Below, in pieces: positions 25,511 through 34,568 of a stretch of 64,000 bases of DNA. How positions within the stretch are numbered: position 1 is the first letter of the stretch; each line of letters begins with the position of its first letter. This stretch comes from Spartobacteria bacterium UBA695. GTDB taxonomy: Bacteria > Verrucomicrobiota > Verrucomicrobiia > Chthoniobacterales > Chthoniobacteraceae. Under the pieces are notes generated by a model. That model worked only from the letters and a program-made list of their open reading frames with translations. It was not told the DNA's origin and made no database searches. The stretch is from NCBI GenBank assembly GCA_002298145.1, contig DBMP01000013.1:62001-126000 (forward strand), written 5' to 3'. The translations under genes were made by a program, and so were the position numbers.

Positions 25511-28500
25511 ATGAGCAAAGCGAACCTTTCAGAGTGGGCCATCGGGCATCGCCAGTTGGTGGTCTTTTTCATGATCCTGGTGGCGCTGGCCGGTGTGTAC
25601 GCGTACTTCCACCTCGGTCGCAATGAAGACCCTGCCTTTACCATCAAGACCATGGTCGTGCAGGCCTACCTGCCCGGCGCGACCATTGACGAGACGCTCC
25701 ACCAGCTTACCGACCGCATCGAAAAGAAGCTCCAGGAAACGCCCTCGCTCGACTATATTAAGAGCTACACCACCGCGGGCCGCACGACGGTGTTCGTCAA
25801 TCTGCTCGGCAGCGCCGACAAGGCCGCCGTGCCAGACATCTGGTACCAGGTGCGCAAGAAAATCGGCGACATCAAAAGCGAATTCCCCGAGGGCACCTAC
25901 GGGCCTTATTTCGACGACGAATTTGGCGACACCTACGGTATCATCTACGCCTTTACCGCCGACGGCTTCACCCACCGTGAGCTGAAGGACTACGTCGAAT
26001 CCGTGCGCGACACCCTGCTGCACGTACCCGACGTGGCCAAGATTGAGACCCTCGGCGTGCAGGACGAGCGCATGTACGTCGAGTTCTCCTCGCCTCAGCT
26101 GGCCAAGCTCGGCGTGGACCGCTCCGCGCTGGTCGCCGCGCTGCAATACCAGAACGCCATCACTCCCTCGGGCACCATCGACACCGGCAAAGAAAAAGTG
26201 CTGGTCGAGACCACGGGCAAATTCGGCACCGAGGAGGACCTGCGAAACGTCACTTTCTACGTCGGCCATAAAAAGATACGACTCGGTGATATCGCCACCG
26301 TCACCCACGGCTACGCCGATCCGCCCCAGCCGCTGTTCCGTTTCAACGGCAAAGACGCCGTCGGCCTGGCCGTCTCGATGCGCACAGGTGGCGACATCCT
26401 GGCGCTGGAAACGAACATCCAAAAGCAGATGGACGAACTGCGCCGCGACCTGCCCATCGGCATCGAGCCCCACCTCGTGGCCAACCAGCCCAAGGTAGTC
26501 CACGAAGCCGTCAACGACTTCATGGAAGCGTTGATCGAGGCCGTCGCCATCGTGCTCGGCATCAGTTTTCTGAGCCTCGGGATGAGAGCCGGGGCCGTCG
26601 TCGCCTTTTCCATTCCGCTCGTGCTCGCCGTGGTTTTCGTCGGGATGCAGCTCTGGGGGATCGACCTCCAGCGCGTCTCCCTGGGTGCGCTGATCATCTC
26701 CCTGGGCTTGCTGGTGGACGACGCCATGATTACCGTCGAAAGCATGGTCACCAAGCTGGAGGAAGGCTGGGACGCCGTGCGCTCGGCCACCTTTGCCTAC
26801 ACCTCCACCGCCTTCCCGATGCTCACCGGCACGCTGGTAACCATCATCGGCTTCGTGCCCATCGGGTTTGCCAAAAGCCAGGCGGGCGAATACACCTTTT
26901 CACTCTTTGCCGTGGTGGCGCTGGCGCTCTTGATTTCGTGGTTCGTCGCGGTGATCTTCGCGCCCCTGATCGGCGTTGCCGTCCTCAAAACGAAACCCGG
27001 CCATGCGGAGAAACCCAAGGGCCGCGTGGCAACGGCCTTCCACGCCTTGCTGCTCTATACCATGCGCCATGCCAAGGTGACCGTGCTAGCCACCGTGGGC
27101 ATTTTCGTGCTGGCGCTAGTGGCATTGCCGCTGGTGCCCAATCAGTTTTTCCCGTCGTCGGACCGCCCCGAGCTGCTGGTCAACCTGAGCCTCGTGCAAG
27201 GCGCCTCCATTACCGCCACCGACGCCGTTTCCAAAAAACTCGACGCCGTGCTCAAGGCCGACCCCGACGTCGAGCGCTGGAGTTCCTACATCGGTCGGGG
27301 CGCGATCCGCTTTTATCTGCCGCTTGACGAACAGCTCCAGAACGACTTTTTCAGCCAGTTCGTCGTTGTCGCCAAGAGCGCCGAGGCGCGGGAGCGTGTG
27401 CATCGGCGGCTCCAGAAAACCCTCGAAGACAATTTTCCCGAAGTCGTCGTCGGCCTCTTCGCGCTGGAGCTTGGGCCCCCCGTGGGCTGGCCCGTGCAGT
27501 ACCGCGTGAGCGGCGCCGACCCCGCCAAGGTGCGGCAGATTTCGCAAAAGGTCGCGGAGATCATGGCCACGAGCCACGACCTCGATAAGATCAACTTTGA
27601 CTGGGGCGAACCGGCCCGCAAATTGCGCATCAAAGTGAAGCAGGAGGAAGCGCGCCAGCTCGGGCTCAACTCGGCCTCCATCGCGCAGACGATCCAGGCC
27701 GCCTATTCTGGCGCGACCGCCACGCAGATTCGCGATAGCATTTACCTCGTCGACGTCGTGCTGCGGGCGAAGCAGGAGGAGCGCCTTTCGCTGGAGAGCT
27801 TGCAGAACCTCGGCGTCCCGTTGTCGAACGGCTCGTCCGTACCGCTGGGCGTCGTGGCTAGTGTGGAATACGCGCAGGATTTCCCGCTCGTATGGCGGCG
27901 CGACCGCACCCCCACGCTTACCGTCCAGGCCAACGTCAAGGAGGGCGCGCTGCCCGCCAACGTCGTCCTCGCCTTGGAGAAGAAAATCAGCGGCCTCCAG
28001 CGGGAACTGCCCGCCGGGTATAAAATCAGCGTCGGCGGCAGCCAGGAGGAGAGCGACAAATCGCAAAAATCCGTGGCCGTCATCATGCCGCTGATGCTGC
28101 TGCTCATGACCGCGGTGCTGATGGTGCAGCTCCAGAATTTCAAACACCTCGCGCTCGTTTTAAGCGCCGCGCCGCTGGGTTTGATCGGCGTGGTATTTGC
28201 ACTGCTGCTCACGCGCCAGCCGCTCGGGTTCGTGGCGCTGCTGGGGATCATCGCGCTCATCGGGATGATCGTGCGCAATTCCGTCATCCTGGTTCACCAG
28301 ATTGAGGTCGAACGCGATCGCGGCCTTGCCGACTGGGACGCCGTCGTCGAGGCGGCCACACTCCGCTTCCGGCCCATCATGCTGACGGCCGTGGCAGCCA
28401 TCCTCGGCATGGTGCCCATCGCGCCGACGGTCTTCTGGGGCCCAATGGCCACCGCCATCATGGGCGGCCTCGCCGTGGCCACCGTACTGACGCTCATCTT

Positions 28501-28546
28501 CCTGCCCTCGCTCTACGTCTGCTGGTACCGCGTCCACACGAAGTAG
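25511..28546 (+). CDS. RND multidrug efflux permease (HAE1-like)
   Basis: 1011 residues, 13 bp after the adaptor gene. TM1 at about 14-33 is followed by RNEDPAFTIK. A block of five hydrophobic segments follows at about 335-480 and another at the C-terminus, with large periplasmic loops between, in the AcrB pattern. TM4 has the proton-relay Asp pair in SLGLLVDDAMITVE (about 402-403). It is driven by proton entry and expels hydrophobic compounds. The leader is C-rich (CCCCCCCCAGCC) without Shine-Dalgarno. Confidence 0.93.
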   Translation: MSKANLSEWAIGHRQLVVFFMILVALAGVYAYFHLGRNEDPAFTIKTMVVQAYLPGATIDETLHQLTDRIEKKLQETPSLDYIKSYTTAGRTTVFVNLLGSADKAAVPDIWYQVRKKIGDIKSEFPEGTYGPYFDDEFGDTYGIIYAFTADGFTHRELKDYVESVRDTLLHVPDVAKIETLGVQDERMYVEFSSPQLAKLGVDRSALVAALQYQNAITPSGTIDTGKEKVLVETTGKFGTEEDLRNVTFYVGHKKIRLGDIATVTHGYADPPQPLFRFNGKDAVGLAVSMRTGGDILALETNIQKQMDELRRDLPIGIEPHLVANQPKVVHEAVNDFMEALIEAVAIVLGISFLSLGMRAGAVVAFSIPLVLAVVFVGMQLWGIDLQRVSLGALIISLGLLVDDAMITVESMVTKLEEGWDAVRSATFAYTSTAFPMLTGTLVTIIGFVPIGFAKSQAGEYTFSLFAVVALALLISWFVAVIFAPLIGVAVLKTKPGHAEKPKGRVATAFHALLLYTMRHAKVTVLATVGIFVLALVALPLVPNQFFPSSDRPELLVNLSLVQGASITATDAVSKKLDAVLKADPDVERWSSYIGRGAIRFYLPLDEQLQNDFFSQFVVVAKSAEARERVHRRLQKTLEDNFPEVVVGLFALELGPPVGWPVQYRVSGADPAKVRQISQKVAEIMATSHDLDKINFDWGEPARKLRIKVKQEEARQLGLNSASIAQTIQAAYSGATATQIRDSIYLVDVVLRAKQEERLSLESLQNLGVPLSNGSSVPLGVVASVEYAQDFPLVWRRDRTPTLTVQANVKEGALPANVVLALEKKISGLQRELPAGYKISVGGSQEESDKSQKSVAVIMPLMLLLMTAVLMVQLQNFKHLALVLSAAPLGLIGVVFALLLTRQPLGFVALLGIIALIGMIVRNSVILVHQIEVERDRGLADWDAVVEAATLRFRPIMLTAVAAILGMVPIAPTVFWGPMATAIMGGLAVATVLTLIFLPSLYVCWYRVHTK

Positions 28547-28807
28547 CGCTTCCATCCCGTCGTTGAGCCCCCCTCCGAAAAACAAGGATCAGCTCTCTTC
28601 GACCCATCCGCGTCGAAAAGCTGCGCCATGAGCTTCTGTGCCAGGGTTTCTGGTAAAAGGTGAGAATTTCACGGTACATTTTGCCGATTACAATTCTAGA
28701 AATGCCCCCTGGAATCGCCCCTCATCAATGGGAGCGACCACAAAACTTGACCTTCCTAGAACTGGAGTCTGGGCCAAAATCAACGAACCGATTGTGCAAC
28801 AATACCT
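28547..28807. other. Gap between the efflux pump and the DUF5069 gene
   Basis: No supportable gene. Short open frames on both strands lack family features. The distal end holds the DUF5069 promoter. Confidence 0.5.
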
Positions 28808-28837
28808 CTGACAAATGGGCACATGGGGGTGTATACT
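28808..28837 (+). promoter_or_regulatory. Promoter placing the transcription start at the DUF5069 ATG
   Basis: CTGACA (28808-28813), an 18-bp spacer and TATACT (28832-28837) are followed by 6 bases and then ATG 28844. The layout is the same as at 8729-8764 and predicts a leaderless mRNA. Confidence 0.6.
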
Positions 28838-28843
28838 TTGGGT

Positions 28844-29371
28844 ATGAAATCCTACGCTTGGACAAGCCAGGTAAAGCCGCTGTACGATAAGGCACTCTCT
28901 CGTTATCAGGCAGGGCATCGCGATCCACAAACCCTCTTCGATCCCGAAGAAGTGGAAATTTTGAAGGAAATCGGAGCTTCATCGATGGAATTGTACGATT
29001 TCGCTGAAGACGCCGATTCCTTGGACTGGGAAACTGCGCTCCTGATCCTTTCCGCAAGGCGGGATTACTTCCTGGTCATGCAAAAAGGGGTTCCCTCGGC
29101 GCGCCGTCTGACCATGACCGATTTTCCCGCTAAAACCGCAGAACTGGACGGGATTCCGTGGCTTCCCCGCATTATCCAAAAGGCCGAAGGCAGATTGCGT
29201 GGCGAACTCCCCTTTGACCTGATGTATTGCTGCGGTGGCGATCGGACGTTTTTACGTCAGTATGACCTCCATCCTGCTGATTTCCTTCGCGAAGTCTGGG
29301 CCGCTGCCGGAGACGAACAAAAGGTGCTGGCCTATGTCAAAAGGAGTGGGAAGCTCGCCGGAATCCACTAA
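28844..29371 (+). CDS. DUF5069 domain-containing protein
   Basis: 175 residues from ATG 28844. The segment TMTDFPAKTAELDGIPWLPRIIQKAEGRLRG and the C-terminal FLRQYDLHPADFLREVWAA match DUF5069, a cytoplasmic family common in Verrucomicrobia and relatives. Function is not known. A Cys pair (MYCCGG) is in the middle. It is monocistronic with its own promoter. Confidence 0.72.
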   Translation: MKSYAWTSQVKPLYDKALSRYQAGHRDPQTLFDPEEVEILKEIGASSMELYDFAEDADSLDWETALLILSARRDYFLVMQKGVPSARRLTMTDFPAKTAELDGIPWLPRIIQKAEGRLRGELPFDLMYCCGGDRTFLRQYDLHPADFLREVWAAAGDEQKVLAYVKRSGKLAGIH

Positions 29372-29649
29372 TCTGCCCGGCATTCCTAAAATGCCCTAAA
29401 ACGCCCGTTTTTTAGCCGCCCGCATCTGGGATATGGTCTGGCGGGGGGCAGATTTTGTGGAGAATGAGGCTGTTTGAGAAAAAAGCCGATATTACCGCAG
29501 GACCGGCCCAGCAGTGGGCCTGATCCGATTTCGGAGAGGGGCGTAACCCGCTGGTTTTATTGGGCGGTATTCGGGCAGTGGCCACTGCCTTTGCCCGTAC
29601 GAGATTGTGCAGACGTATAAATTACTCGCTGTGAGCAACTTTAAGAAAA
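29372..29649. other. Non-coding gap with palindromes
   Basis: A 6-4-6 hairpin (GGCCCA/TGGGCC, 29505-29520) and a perfect 16-bp palindrome GGCAGTGGCCACTGCC (29574-29589) lie in the 278-bp gap before tRNA-Pro. No gene is supported. Confidence 0.5.
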
Positions 29650-29723
29650 TCGGGCCGACTGGATTCGAACCAGCGACCTCTTGAACCCCATTCAAGCGCA
29701 CTACCAAGCTGTGCTACGGCCCG
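29650..29723 (-). tRNA. tRNA-Pro(GGG)
   Basis: 74 bases on the minus strand. The acceptor CGGGCCG/CGGCCCG pairs fully with discriminator A. The D-arm is GCAC/GTGC, the anticodon stem CTTGA/TCAAG with loop ATGGGGT gives anticodon GGG, and the T-arm has TTCGAAT. The CGG acceptor start is typical of proline tRNA. The CCA end is not encoded (TTTT follows). Confidence 0.95.
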
Positions 29724-29900
29724 ATTTACATTCTCCACGGAGACTTCCGCGAAGGGGCGATGAGTCTTCAACGGGAGGCCCTAATTGGCAAGCGCAAAAT
29801 ACCATTTTTCTTAAAACCCACCCGTCATTCCAGTTCCACTCAGGGAAAAAATAAAAAATCTTCCCGAGGCCCGCCCCCTTTTGCATCATGGCTGGTAACT

Positions 29901-30545
29901 ATGAGCAAAGCTGCCATTATCGATCGTATCGTCAACCCCGGCATTATTGCCGTCATTCGCGCCAATTCCTCCGAACAACTCCTCGACGTTTCCCAGGCCC
30001 TTTTTGAAGGCGGCGTCATCGGGCTGGAAGTGACGATGACCACCCCCAACGCTCTTCAGGTGATCCACGACGTCTCCGCCCGCTTCGGCGATAAGGTGCT
30101 CGTCGGTGTTGGAACCGTGCTGGACGCTGAAACCGCCCGCGCTTCCATCCTTGCCGGGGCCGAGTTCGTCGTCTCCCCCATCACCCGCCCGGAGATCATC
30201 CAAGTCGGCAACCGCTACGGCAAGCCGGTCGTCTGCGGCGCTTACACCCCCACCGAAGCCGTTACCGCCCAGGAGAACGGCGCGGATTTCGTCAAAATTT
30301 TCCCAGCCGACCAGCTCGGGCCGCAATACATCAAGAACCTGCTCGCCCCGCTGCCGCAGCTCCAGATCATCCCCACCGGCGGCGTCAACCTCCAGACCAT
30401 TGATGCCTTCATCAAGGCCGGATGCGTTGCCGTGGGTGCCGGTTCGAGCCTCGTGAGCAAGGAAGTCCTCAAAAACAAAGACTGGAAGAAGCTCACCGAG
30501 ACCGCCGCAGCCTTTGTCGAGGCGATCAAGAAGGCCCGCGCCTAA
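29901..30545 (+). CDS. eda: 2-dehydro-3-deoxy-phosphogluconate aldolase / 4-hydroxy-2-oxoglutarate aldolase
   Basis: 214 residues from ATG 29901; the frame is open upstream but the extra 47 residues do not match the family. Glu43 in GLEVTMTTP and the Schiff-base Lys132 in ADFVKIFPADQLGP mark a class I KDPG aldolase. PTGGVNLQTIDAFIKAG binds the phosphate. It splits KDPG to pyruvate and glyceraldehyde 3-phosphate, the last step of the Entner-Doudoroff and uronate routes. It could serve products of the GH88 operon at 2-5 kb. It is followed by a terminator-like hairpin. Confidence 0.93.
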   Translation: MSKAAIIDRIVNPGIIAVIRANSSEQLLDVSQALFEGGVIGLEVTMTTPNALQVIHDVSARFGDKVLVGVGTVLDAETARASILAGAEFVVSPITRPEIIQVGNRYGKPVVCGAYTPTEAVTAQENGADFVKIFPADQLGPQYIKNLLAPLPQLQIIPTGGVNLQTIDAFIKAGCVAVGAGSSLVSKEVLKNKDWKKLTETAAAFVEAIKKARA

Positions 30546-30578
30546 GCTCGCCCAAGGGCGCTTGAACGCGTTTGAATT

Positions 30579-30620
30579 CCGCTCCGGCGAGTTTGCGAAA
30601 AATCGCCGGAGCGGCTTTCG
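30579..30620 (+). terminator. Hairpin terminator of eda
   Basis: The perfect 12-base arms CCGCTCCGGCGA (30579-30590) and TCGCCGGAGCGG (30603-30614) start 34 bp after the stop. The following T-tract (CTTTCGGTTT) is weak. Confidence 0.6.
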
Positions 30621-30665
30621 GTTTGCCGTTTGACTTTCCCCGGCTCCCGCCGCTACATAGGAAGC

Positions 30666-31268
30666 ATGAAAACCCCGTGTCTATGGCTGGCTGCCGCGCT
30701 CTTCGCGGCGAGCGCTGCCGTTATCCAGGCGGATGCTCCTGGTAAACTGAAGATCAGCCTGGACCCGGTGACGACGGCCACGCCGACTCCAGCGGAGGCC
30801 ACGCCCACGCCGAAGCCCCCTGCGCCGCCCGTGGTGGCGTTTGAAAAGCTGATTACTTTTTTGCCCAAGACTCCCGAGGGGTGGAGCTCCGAGAAGCCCA
30901 GCGGCTCGGTGACCGATATCGAGGTCTTTAACCTCAGCACCGCGACGCAGACCTACCAAAAGGGCGAGGATGAAGACGCCAAGGTGGCTACGGTAACGAT
31001 CATCGATGCGGGCGGCCACAATGGTTACTTGAAGGCCATCACCAGCCAGTGGAAATCGGCCTCCTCGGTCGAGGGTACCGACAAACAGGTGCAGATTGGC
31101 GATATGCCGGGCTTCGAGCACGTTAGCATGCTGCCGAAGGCCGTCTCGCTCGCCGTCATCGTGGGCAACCGCTTTTTTGTGCAGGTTGACCTGACCAACA
31201 TGGAGCCCAAGGACGCCCGCGAGTGGCTCCAGAAGATGGACCTCAAGGGGTTGGCGGAGCTGAAGTAG
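30666..31268 (+). CDS. Hypothetical exported protein
   Basis: 200 residues from ATG 30666, which has AGGAAG just upstream. Signal peptide at 1-23 (LWLAAALFAASAAVIQA), then a Pro/Thr/Ala-rich linker (about 35-60) and a globular domain of about 140 residues (FLPKTPEGWSSEKPSGSVTD, GNRFFVQVDLTNMEPKDAREWL). The family is not recognised. The late KDAREWLQKMDLKGLAEL pattern recalls small periplasmic proteins of unknown function. Confidence 0.7.
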   Translation: MKTPCLWLAAALFAASAAVIQADAPGKLKISLDPVTTATPTPAEATPTPKPPAPPVVAFEKLITFLPKTPEGWSSEKPSGSVTDIEVFNLSTATQTYQKGEDEDAKVATVTIIDAGGHNGYLKAITSQWKSASSVEGTDKQVQIGDMPGFEHVSMLPKAVSLAVIVGNRFFVQVDLTNMEPKDAREWLQKMDLKGLAELK

Positions 31269-31327
31269 GGGTTCTAATTCGTTCACTTTCGCGCCTACCC
31301 TCCAGCTAAAAAAGTCTTTTTAGACAG

Positions 31328-31496
31328 ATTCCCATGCCTCGCAGACGGGGCGCCACGCGGCGTGGAAAAGGGAAAATTCTATTCTCACGCAAAGGCGCAA
31401 AGGCGCAAAAAAGATAAAGACAAGAGTTTCCCCCCTTTGCGGCTTTGCGGCTTTGCGTGAGCCCTCTGCCTTTTTTTATAAGGCACCTATTTTCGG
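31328..31496. repeat. Composite hairpin repeat, copy B (about 169 bp)
   Basis: Same order of parts as copy A: ATTCCCATGCC head, CACGCGG block, CTCACGCAAAGGCGC arm, loop AAAGACAAGAGTTTCCC, GCGGCTTTGCGTGAG arm, then CCTCTGCC and the CACCTATTTTCGGC tail. The element ends exactly at the stop codon of the minus-strand gene at 31497. Confidence 0.85.
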
Positions 31497-31892
31497 CTAA
31501 GAAAGCCGTTGCTGTTTGCTCCTAAGTTTTCGTTCCCGTGTTGCGTTGAGCACGGCATCGAAGCGATCTTTCAGTTCACCTTGCAGCGGTAGCTTTTTGA
31601 GTCGCCTCATTAGCATGGTGCCAATGTACTGCGATCGGAAAAAATACGGGTGCAATTCCAGGTAGAGAATCGCTATTTCGGCCTTGGCTGTATCGCCTGC
31701 ACCCAGAGATTCCAAGGCATGGCTCAATCCTCCGGGAAACGCCAGAGCGTCAAAGCGATGATGAAATTCGTCGCAGGCTTTTACCCAGTTATCAAAGGCT
31801 TCCTTGCTTTCCGAACGATGGATGACGGCGTTATCAATGGCCTCTTTGAGGCGCTGAATCTCGGCGGCATTGTGTTCAATGATCCCTTTCAT
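31497..31892 (-). CDS. Hypothetical alpha-helical protein
   Basis: 131 residues from ATG 31892, preceded by GGGAGG at good spacing; six more codons upstream are possible. The protein is predicted all-helical, cytoplasmic and basic at the C-terminus (RERKLRSKQQ). It contains CDEFHHRFDALAFPGG near residue 40. I do not recognise the family. It sits just downstream of rpoN (41 bp) on the same strand and could be co-transcribed with it. Its stop codon touches composite repeat B. Confidence 0.55.
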   Translation of the reverse strand: MKGIIEHNAAEIQRLKEAIDNAVIHRSESKEAFDNWVKACDEFHHRFDALAFPGGLSHALESLGAGDTAKAEIAILYLELHPYFFRSQYIGTMLMRRLKKLPLQGELKDRFDAVLNATRERKLRSKQQRLS

Positions 31893-31933
31893 GAGACCTC
31901 CCAGCCTCATCCTTTCCTCAAGTTCCTGATGAC

Positions 31934-33334
31934 CTAATAACTCTTGCGCATGTTGCTGGGGAGGATTCCCGCTTCGGCGCGGTATTTGGCCACGGTGCGC
32001 CGCGCGATGGGGATGCCCCGCTCGGTGAGGATGTCCACGATTTCCTTGTCGGAAAGCGGGTGGCGCGTGTCCTCGCCCTTGACCAGTTCCGTGATCGCGT
32101 TCTTCACGCTGGTATTACTGAGGGTTTCGCCTCCGGTGGTCTGGTAGCCCGGGGTGAAGAAATATTTCAGCTCAAAAACGCCCCACGGCGTGGCCATGTA
32201 TTTGCCCGAGATGGCGCGGCTGACCGTGGTTTCATGCACGCCCACGACGTCGGCCACTTGCACCATCGTCAGGGGTTTAAGCGCCGTCGGGCCTTTTTCG
32301 AAAAATTCCCTCTGCCGCTCCAGGATCTCGCTGGCGATGTTCGAGATCGTCTGCTGGCGCTGGTGGATGCTCTTAATCAGGAACTTGCCGCTGCGGATTT
32401 TCTCCCGGATGTAGTCGCGCACGTCGTTGGCGTTGCCATCGCGCGACATCAGGTCTTTGTAAGTGTTGGAGATGCGTAAATGCGGGATCTGTTCGCCGTT
32501 GAGGCTGATCTGCCAGTCGCCGCTGATCTTTTCCACCGTTACGTCCGGGAGGACGTAGTTGGTCATATCCGGTGTGAAAAGCTGGCCCGGCTTCGGGTCA
32601 AGCGTGGCGATGAAATCGGCGCACTTTTGCACCTGCTCCGGCGTGGTGTTGAGCCGCCGGGCGATCTCGGGGAACCGGTGCTTGCCCAGGTCTTCGAGGT
32701 GTTTGTCGACGATCCGGTACTCCATGCCGTCGCCTTTGCCAAGCCGCCGGAGCTGCACGAGCAGGCACTCGCGGAGGTCCCGGGTGCCGACGCCCACGGG
32801 GTGAAAGGTCTGGATGACTTCGAGCACTTCGCGCAGTTCCGTCAAGGCCACGCCCGAGTTCTGGCTCATGTCCTCCACGGCGACCGTCAGAAACCCGAGG
32901 TCGTCGATGTTGCCGATGATCAGCTCGGCCACCTTGCGTTGTTCGGGCGAGAGGTCGCTGGTCTGCAGCTGCTCCATCAAGTGCTGCTGGAGGGTCTCGT
33001 TGGTGGCGATGGAATCGAAAAAGAACTGGCGGCGTTCCTCGTCCTCCTGGGAGCGGCCTGAGTAGGAGCTGTTTTGCGACATGTAATCGCGCCATTCCTC
33101 GTCGAGCTTGGCCAGGTGCTCGAACTCCTCCTGGAATTCGTCGCGTTCGCTCTGGCGGTCCTCCAGGGTCGGTTCGGTCCGTTCCTCCTCCAGCACGGGG
33201 TTGATGGCCATCTCCTCCTGGATTAGATTGCGCAGCTCCAGGATGGGAGCCTGCAATATCTGCAGGCTCTGCTGGAGCTGAGGCGCCAGCATTTGCTGCA
33301 TGGAGAGGTTTTGGACTTGTTGCATACCGGCCAT
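31934..33334 (-). CDS. rpoN: RNA polymerase sigma-54 factor
   Basis: 466 residues from ATG 33334. The Gln-rich activator-interacting region I is visible (MQQVQNLSMQQMLAPQLQQS), followed by an acidic stretch, the core-binding domain, the HTH (VADVVGVHETTVSRAISGKY, -12 recognition) and the RpoN box ARRTVAKYR at 444-452, which reads the -24 GG. It directs enhancer-dependent transcription. No bEBP activator gene is in the window. Confidence 0.95.
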   Translation of the reverse strand: MAGMQQVQNLSMQQMLAPQLQQSLQILQAPILELRNLIQEEMAINPVLEEERTEPTLEDRQSERDEFQEEFEHLAKLDEEWRDYMSQNSSYSGRSQEDEERRQFFFDSIATNETLQQHLMEQLQTSDLSPEQRKVAELIIGNIDDLGFLTVAVEDMSQNSGVALTELREVLEVIQTFHPVGVGTRDLRECLLVQLRRLGKGDGMEYRIVDKHLEDLGKHRFPEIARRLNTTPEQVQKCADFIATLDPKPGQLFTPDMTNYVLPDVTVEKISGDWQISLNGEQIPHLRISNTYKDLMSRDGNANDVRDYIREKIRSGKFLIKSIHQRQQTISNIASEILERQREFFEKGPTALKPLTMVQVADVVGVHETTVSRAISGKYMATPWGVFELKYFFTPGYQTTGGETLSNTSVKNAITELVKGEDTRHPLSDKEIVDILTERGIPIARRTVAKYRAEAGILPSNMRKSY

Positions 33335-33487
33335 GACGGGAAGGTAGGCTGGAAGCCGGGATGGGCAAGCAGAAATCGCGCCACACCCTGAAAATTTGCA
33401 TTTCCGGGGCACATTTTAGGGGGGCGGCAACTCTTTTCGCCGATTGCGGTCGAGTTTCGCACGGAATATGCATACACAGGGTCTCGC

Positions 33488-33763
33488 ATGAAAACGCACT
33501 CCTTTTACCTCCTGGCCGGTGCGGTGGGGTTGCTCGCGCTCTCGGGACCCATTTCGGGGCAAAACGCCGCCGTGCGCCCCGTGGTCGCGATTGAGGCCGC
33601 TCCCCAGGCATCCCCTCAGGTGCTGGCTCTTATCGACCAGCTCTCGGAACAAAACAAACAGCTCACGGCCAACCAGGCCAAGATCGACGAGCAGATCGAC
33701 GAGCTGACCGAAACGCTCCGGCAGGTGCGCATCTACGCGGGCCGCGCAGGAGGGAGGAAATAA
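33488..33763 (+). CDS. Small exported coiled-coil protein
   Basis: 91 residues. Signal peptide at 1-24 (LAGAVGLLALSGPISG) then a short Ala/Pro linker and a coiled coil of about 45-80 (LALIDQLSEQNKQLTANQAKIDEQIDEL). Divergent from rpoN and followed after 4 bp by a second gene of the same design. Family not recognised; a small periplasmic structural or partner protein is likely. Confidence 0.6.
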   Translation: MKTHSFYLLAGAVGLLALSGPISGQNAAVRPVVAIEAAPQASPQVLALIDQLSEQNKQLTANQAKIDEQIDELTETLRQVRIYAGRAGGRK

Positions 33764-33767
33764 CGCC

Positions 33768-34010
33768 ATGAATCGCTCTCTTTGCTCATGGGCCGTGGCT
33801 CTGGCCATCGGCGCCGCCTGGATCGGCTCTTCGGGGCTGCTTTGCTCACAGGAGGTCATCACCCCGGCCCCCGTCACGGCAGAGGAACGCCTCGCCGCCC
33901 TCAAGGCCGCTAACGCCGCCTTGATCGAGCGGCAGGAGAAAACCCTCAAGAAGCTCGACGACCTCAAGGAACAGGCGCGGATTATTCGCCTTGCAATCAG
34001 CCGGGCCTAA
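33768..34010 (+). CDS. Small exported coiled-coil protein, second of pair
   Basis: 80 residues with signal peptide at about 1-27 (ALAIGAAWIGSSGLLCSQ) and a charged coiled coil (EERLAALKAANAALIERQEK, then KKLDDLKEQARIIRLAI). Start lies 4 bp after the previous stop with AGGAGG upstream. It shares layout and end pattern (xRIxRLAxxRA) with the first protein, so the two may be distant paralogues or partners. Function unknown. Confidence 0.6.
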   Translation: MNRSLCSWAVALAIGAAWIGSSGLLCSQEVITPAPVTAEERLAALKAANAALIERQEKTLKKLDDLKEQARIIRLAISRA

Positions 34011-34106
34011 AGACGAGACGGGGAGACGCGGGGACACGGAGGCGGGGCAGAGCGGGCTCCGTCTTTGGCTTTTCAGAAGCGCTTTCCGCGGTTATGGTGG
34101 TGGATT

Positions 34107-34568
34107 ATGAAACCCTTCCTTTTCCGATGGGCCTCCACGACGTTCGCCGTCCTGGTCGCTGCGGCCTTCGTGCCGGGGATCAGCGCGGACAGCACCGGGG
34201 CGCTGATCTGGGCGGGGCTTTTGCTCGGGATCCTTAACGCCGTCATCCGGCCCGTGCTCCTTTTCTTTGCGCTGCCCTTGGTCGTGCTGACTCTGGGCCT
34301 CTTCGTGCCGGTGATCAATGCCGTGCTGCTCCACTTCGTCGGCAGCGGCTGGGTTGACGGGTTTCACGTGGCCGGGTTCGGCTCCGCCTTCCTGGGGGCG
34401 ATCGTGGTGAGCATCGCCTCGTGGATGGTGAACGGTTTTTTCAACGGACCCCGAGCCGTGCGCTTCGAGGTCCATACCCCCCGGCGCTTCGACGAATCCG
34501 CCCCCCGGCCTGGCGAAATGAAGCGCGTTGAAGGCCGCGTCATCGACCATGAATCCGACCCCCGATAA
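34107..34568 (+). CDS. DUF360/phage holin 4-like membrane protein
   Basis: 153 residues from ATG 34107. Four hydrophobic segments lie in the first 115 residues. PGISADSTGALIWAGLLLGILNAVIRPVLLFFALPLVVLTLGLF is typical of the PF04020 membrane family, which is chromosomal despite the holin name. It is followed by a soluble Arg/Glu-rich tail. Its 3' end overlaps trpF by 20 bp, so the two are translationally coupled. Function unknown. Confidence 0.8.
   Translation: MKPFLFRWASTTFAVLVAAAFVPGISADSTGALIWAGLLLGILNAVIRPVLLFFALPLVVLTLGLFVPVINAVLLHFVGSGWVDGFHVAGFGSAFLGAIVVSIASWMVNGFFNGPRAVRFEVHTPRRFDESAPRPGEMKRVEGRVIDHESDPR

Noticed and set aside
28494..28679. Small minus-strand frame after the RND pump
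   Set aside because: Overlaps the end of the pump gene, no start signal and no recognisable family.
34107..34568. Phage holin name as sign of a prophage
   Set aside because: The PF04020 family is an ordinary chromosomal membrane family; no integrase, capsid or tail genes are near.
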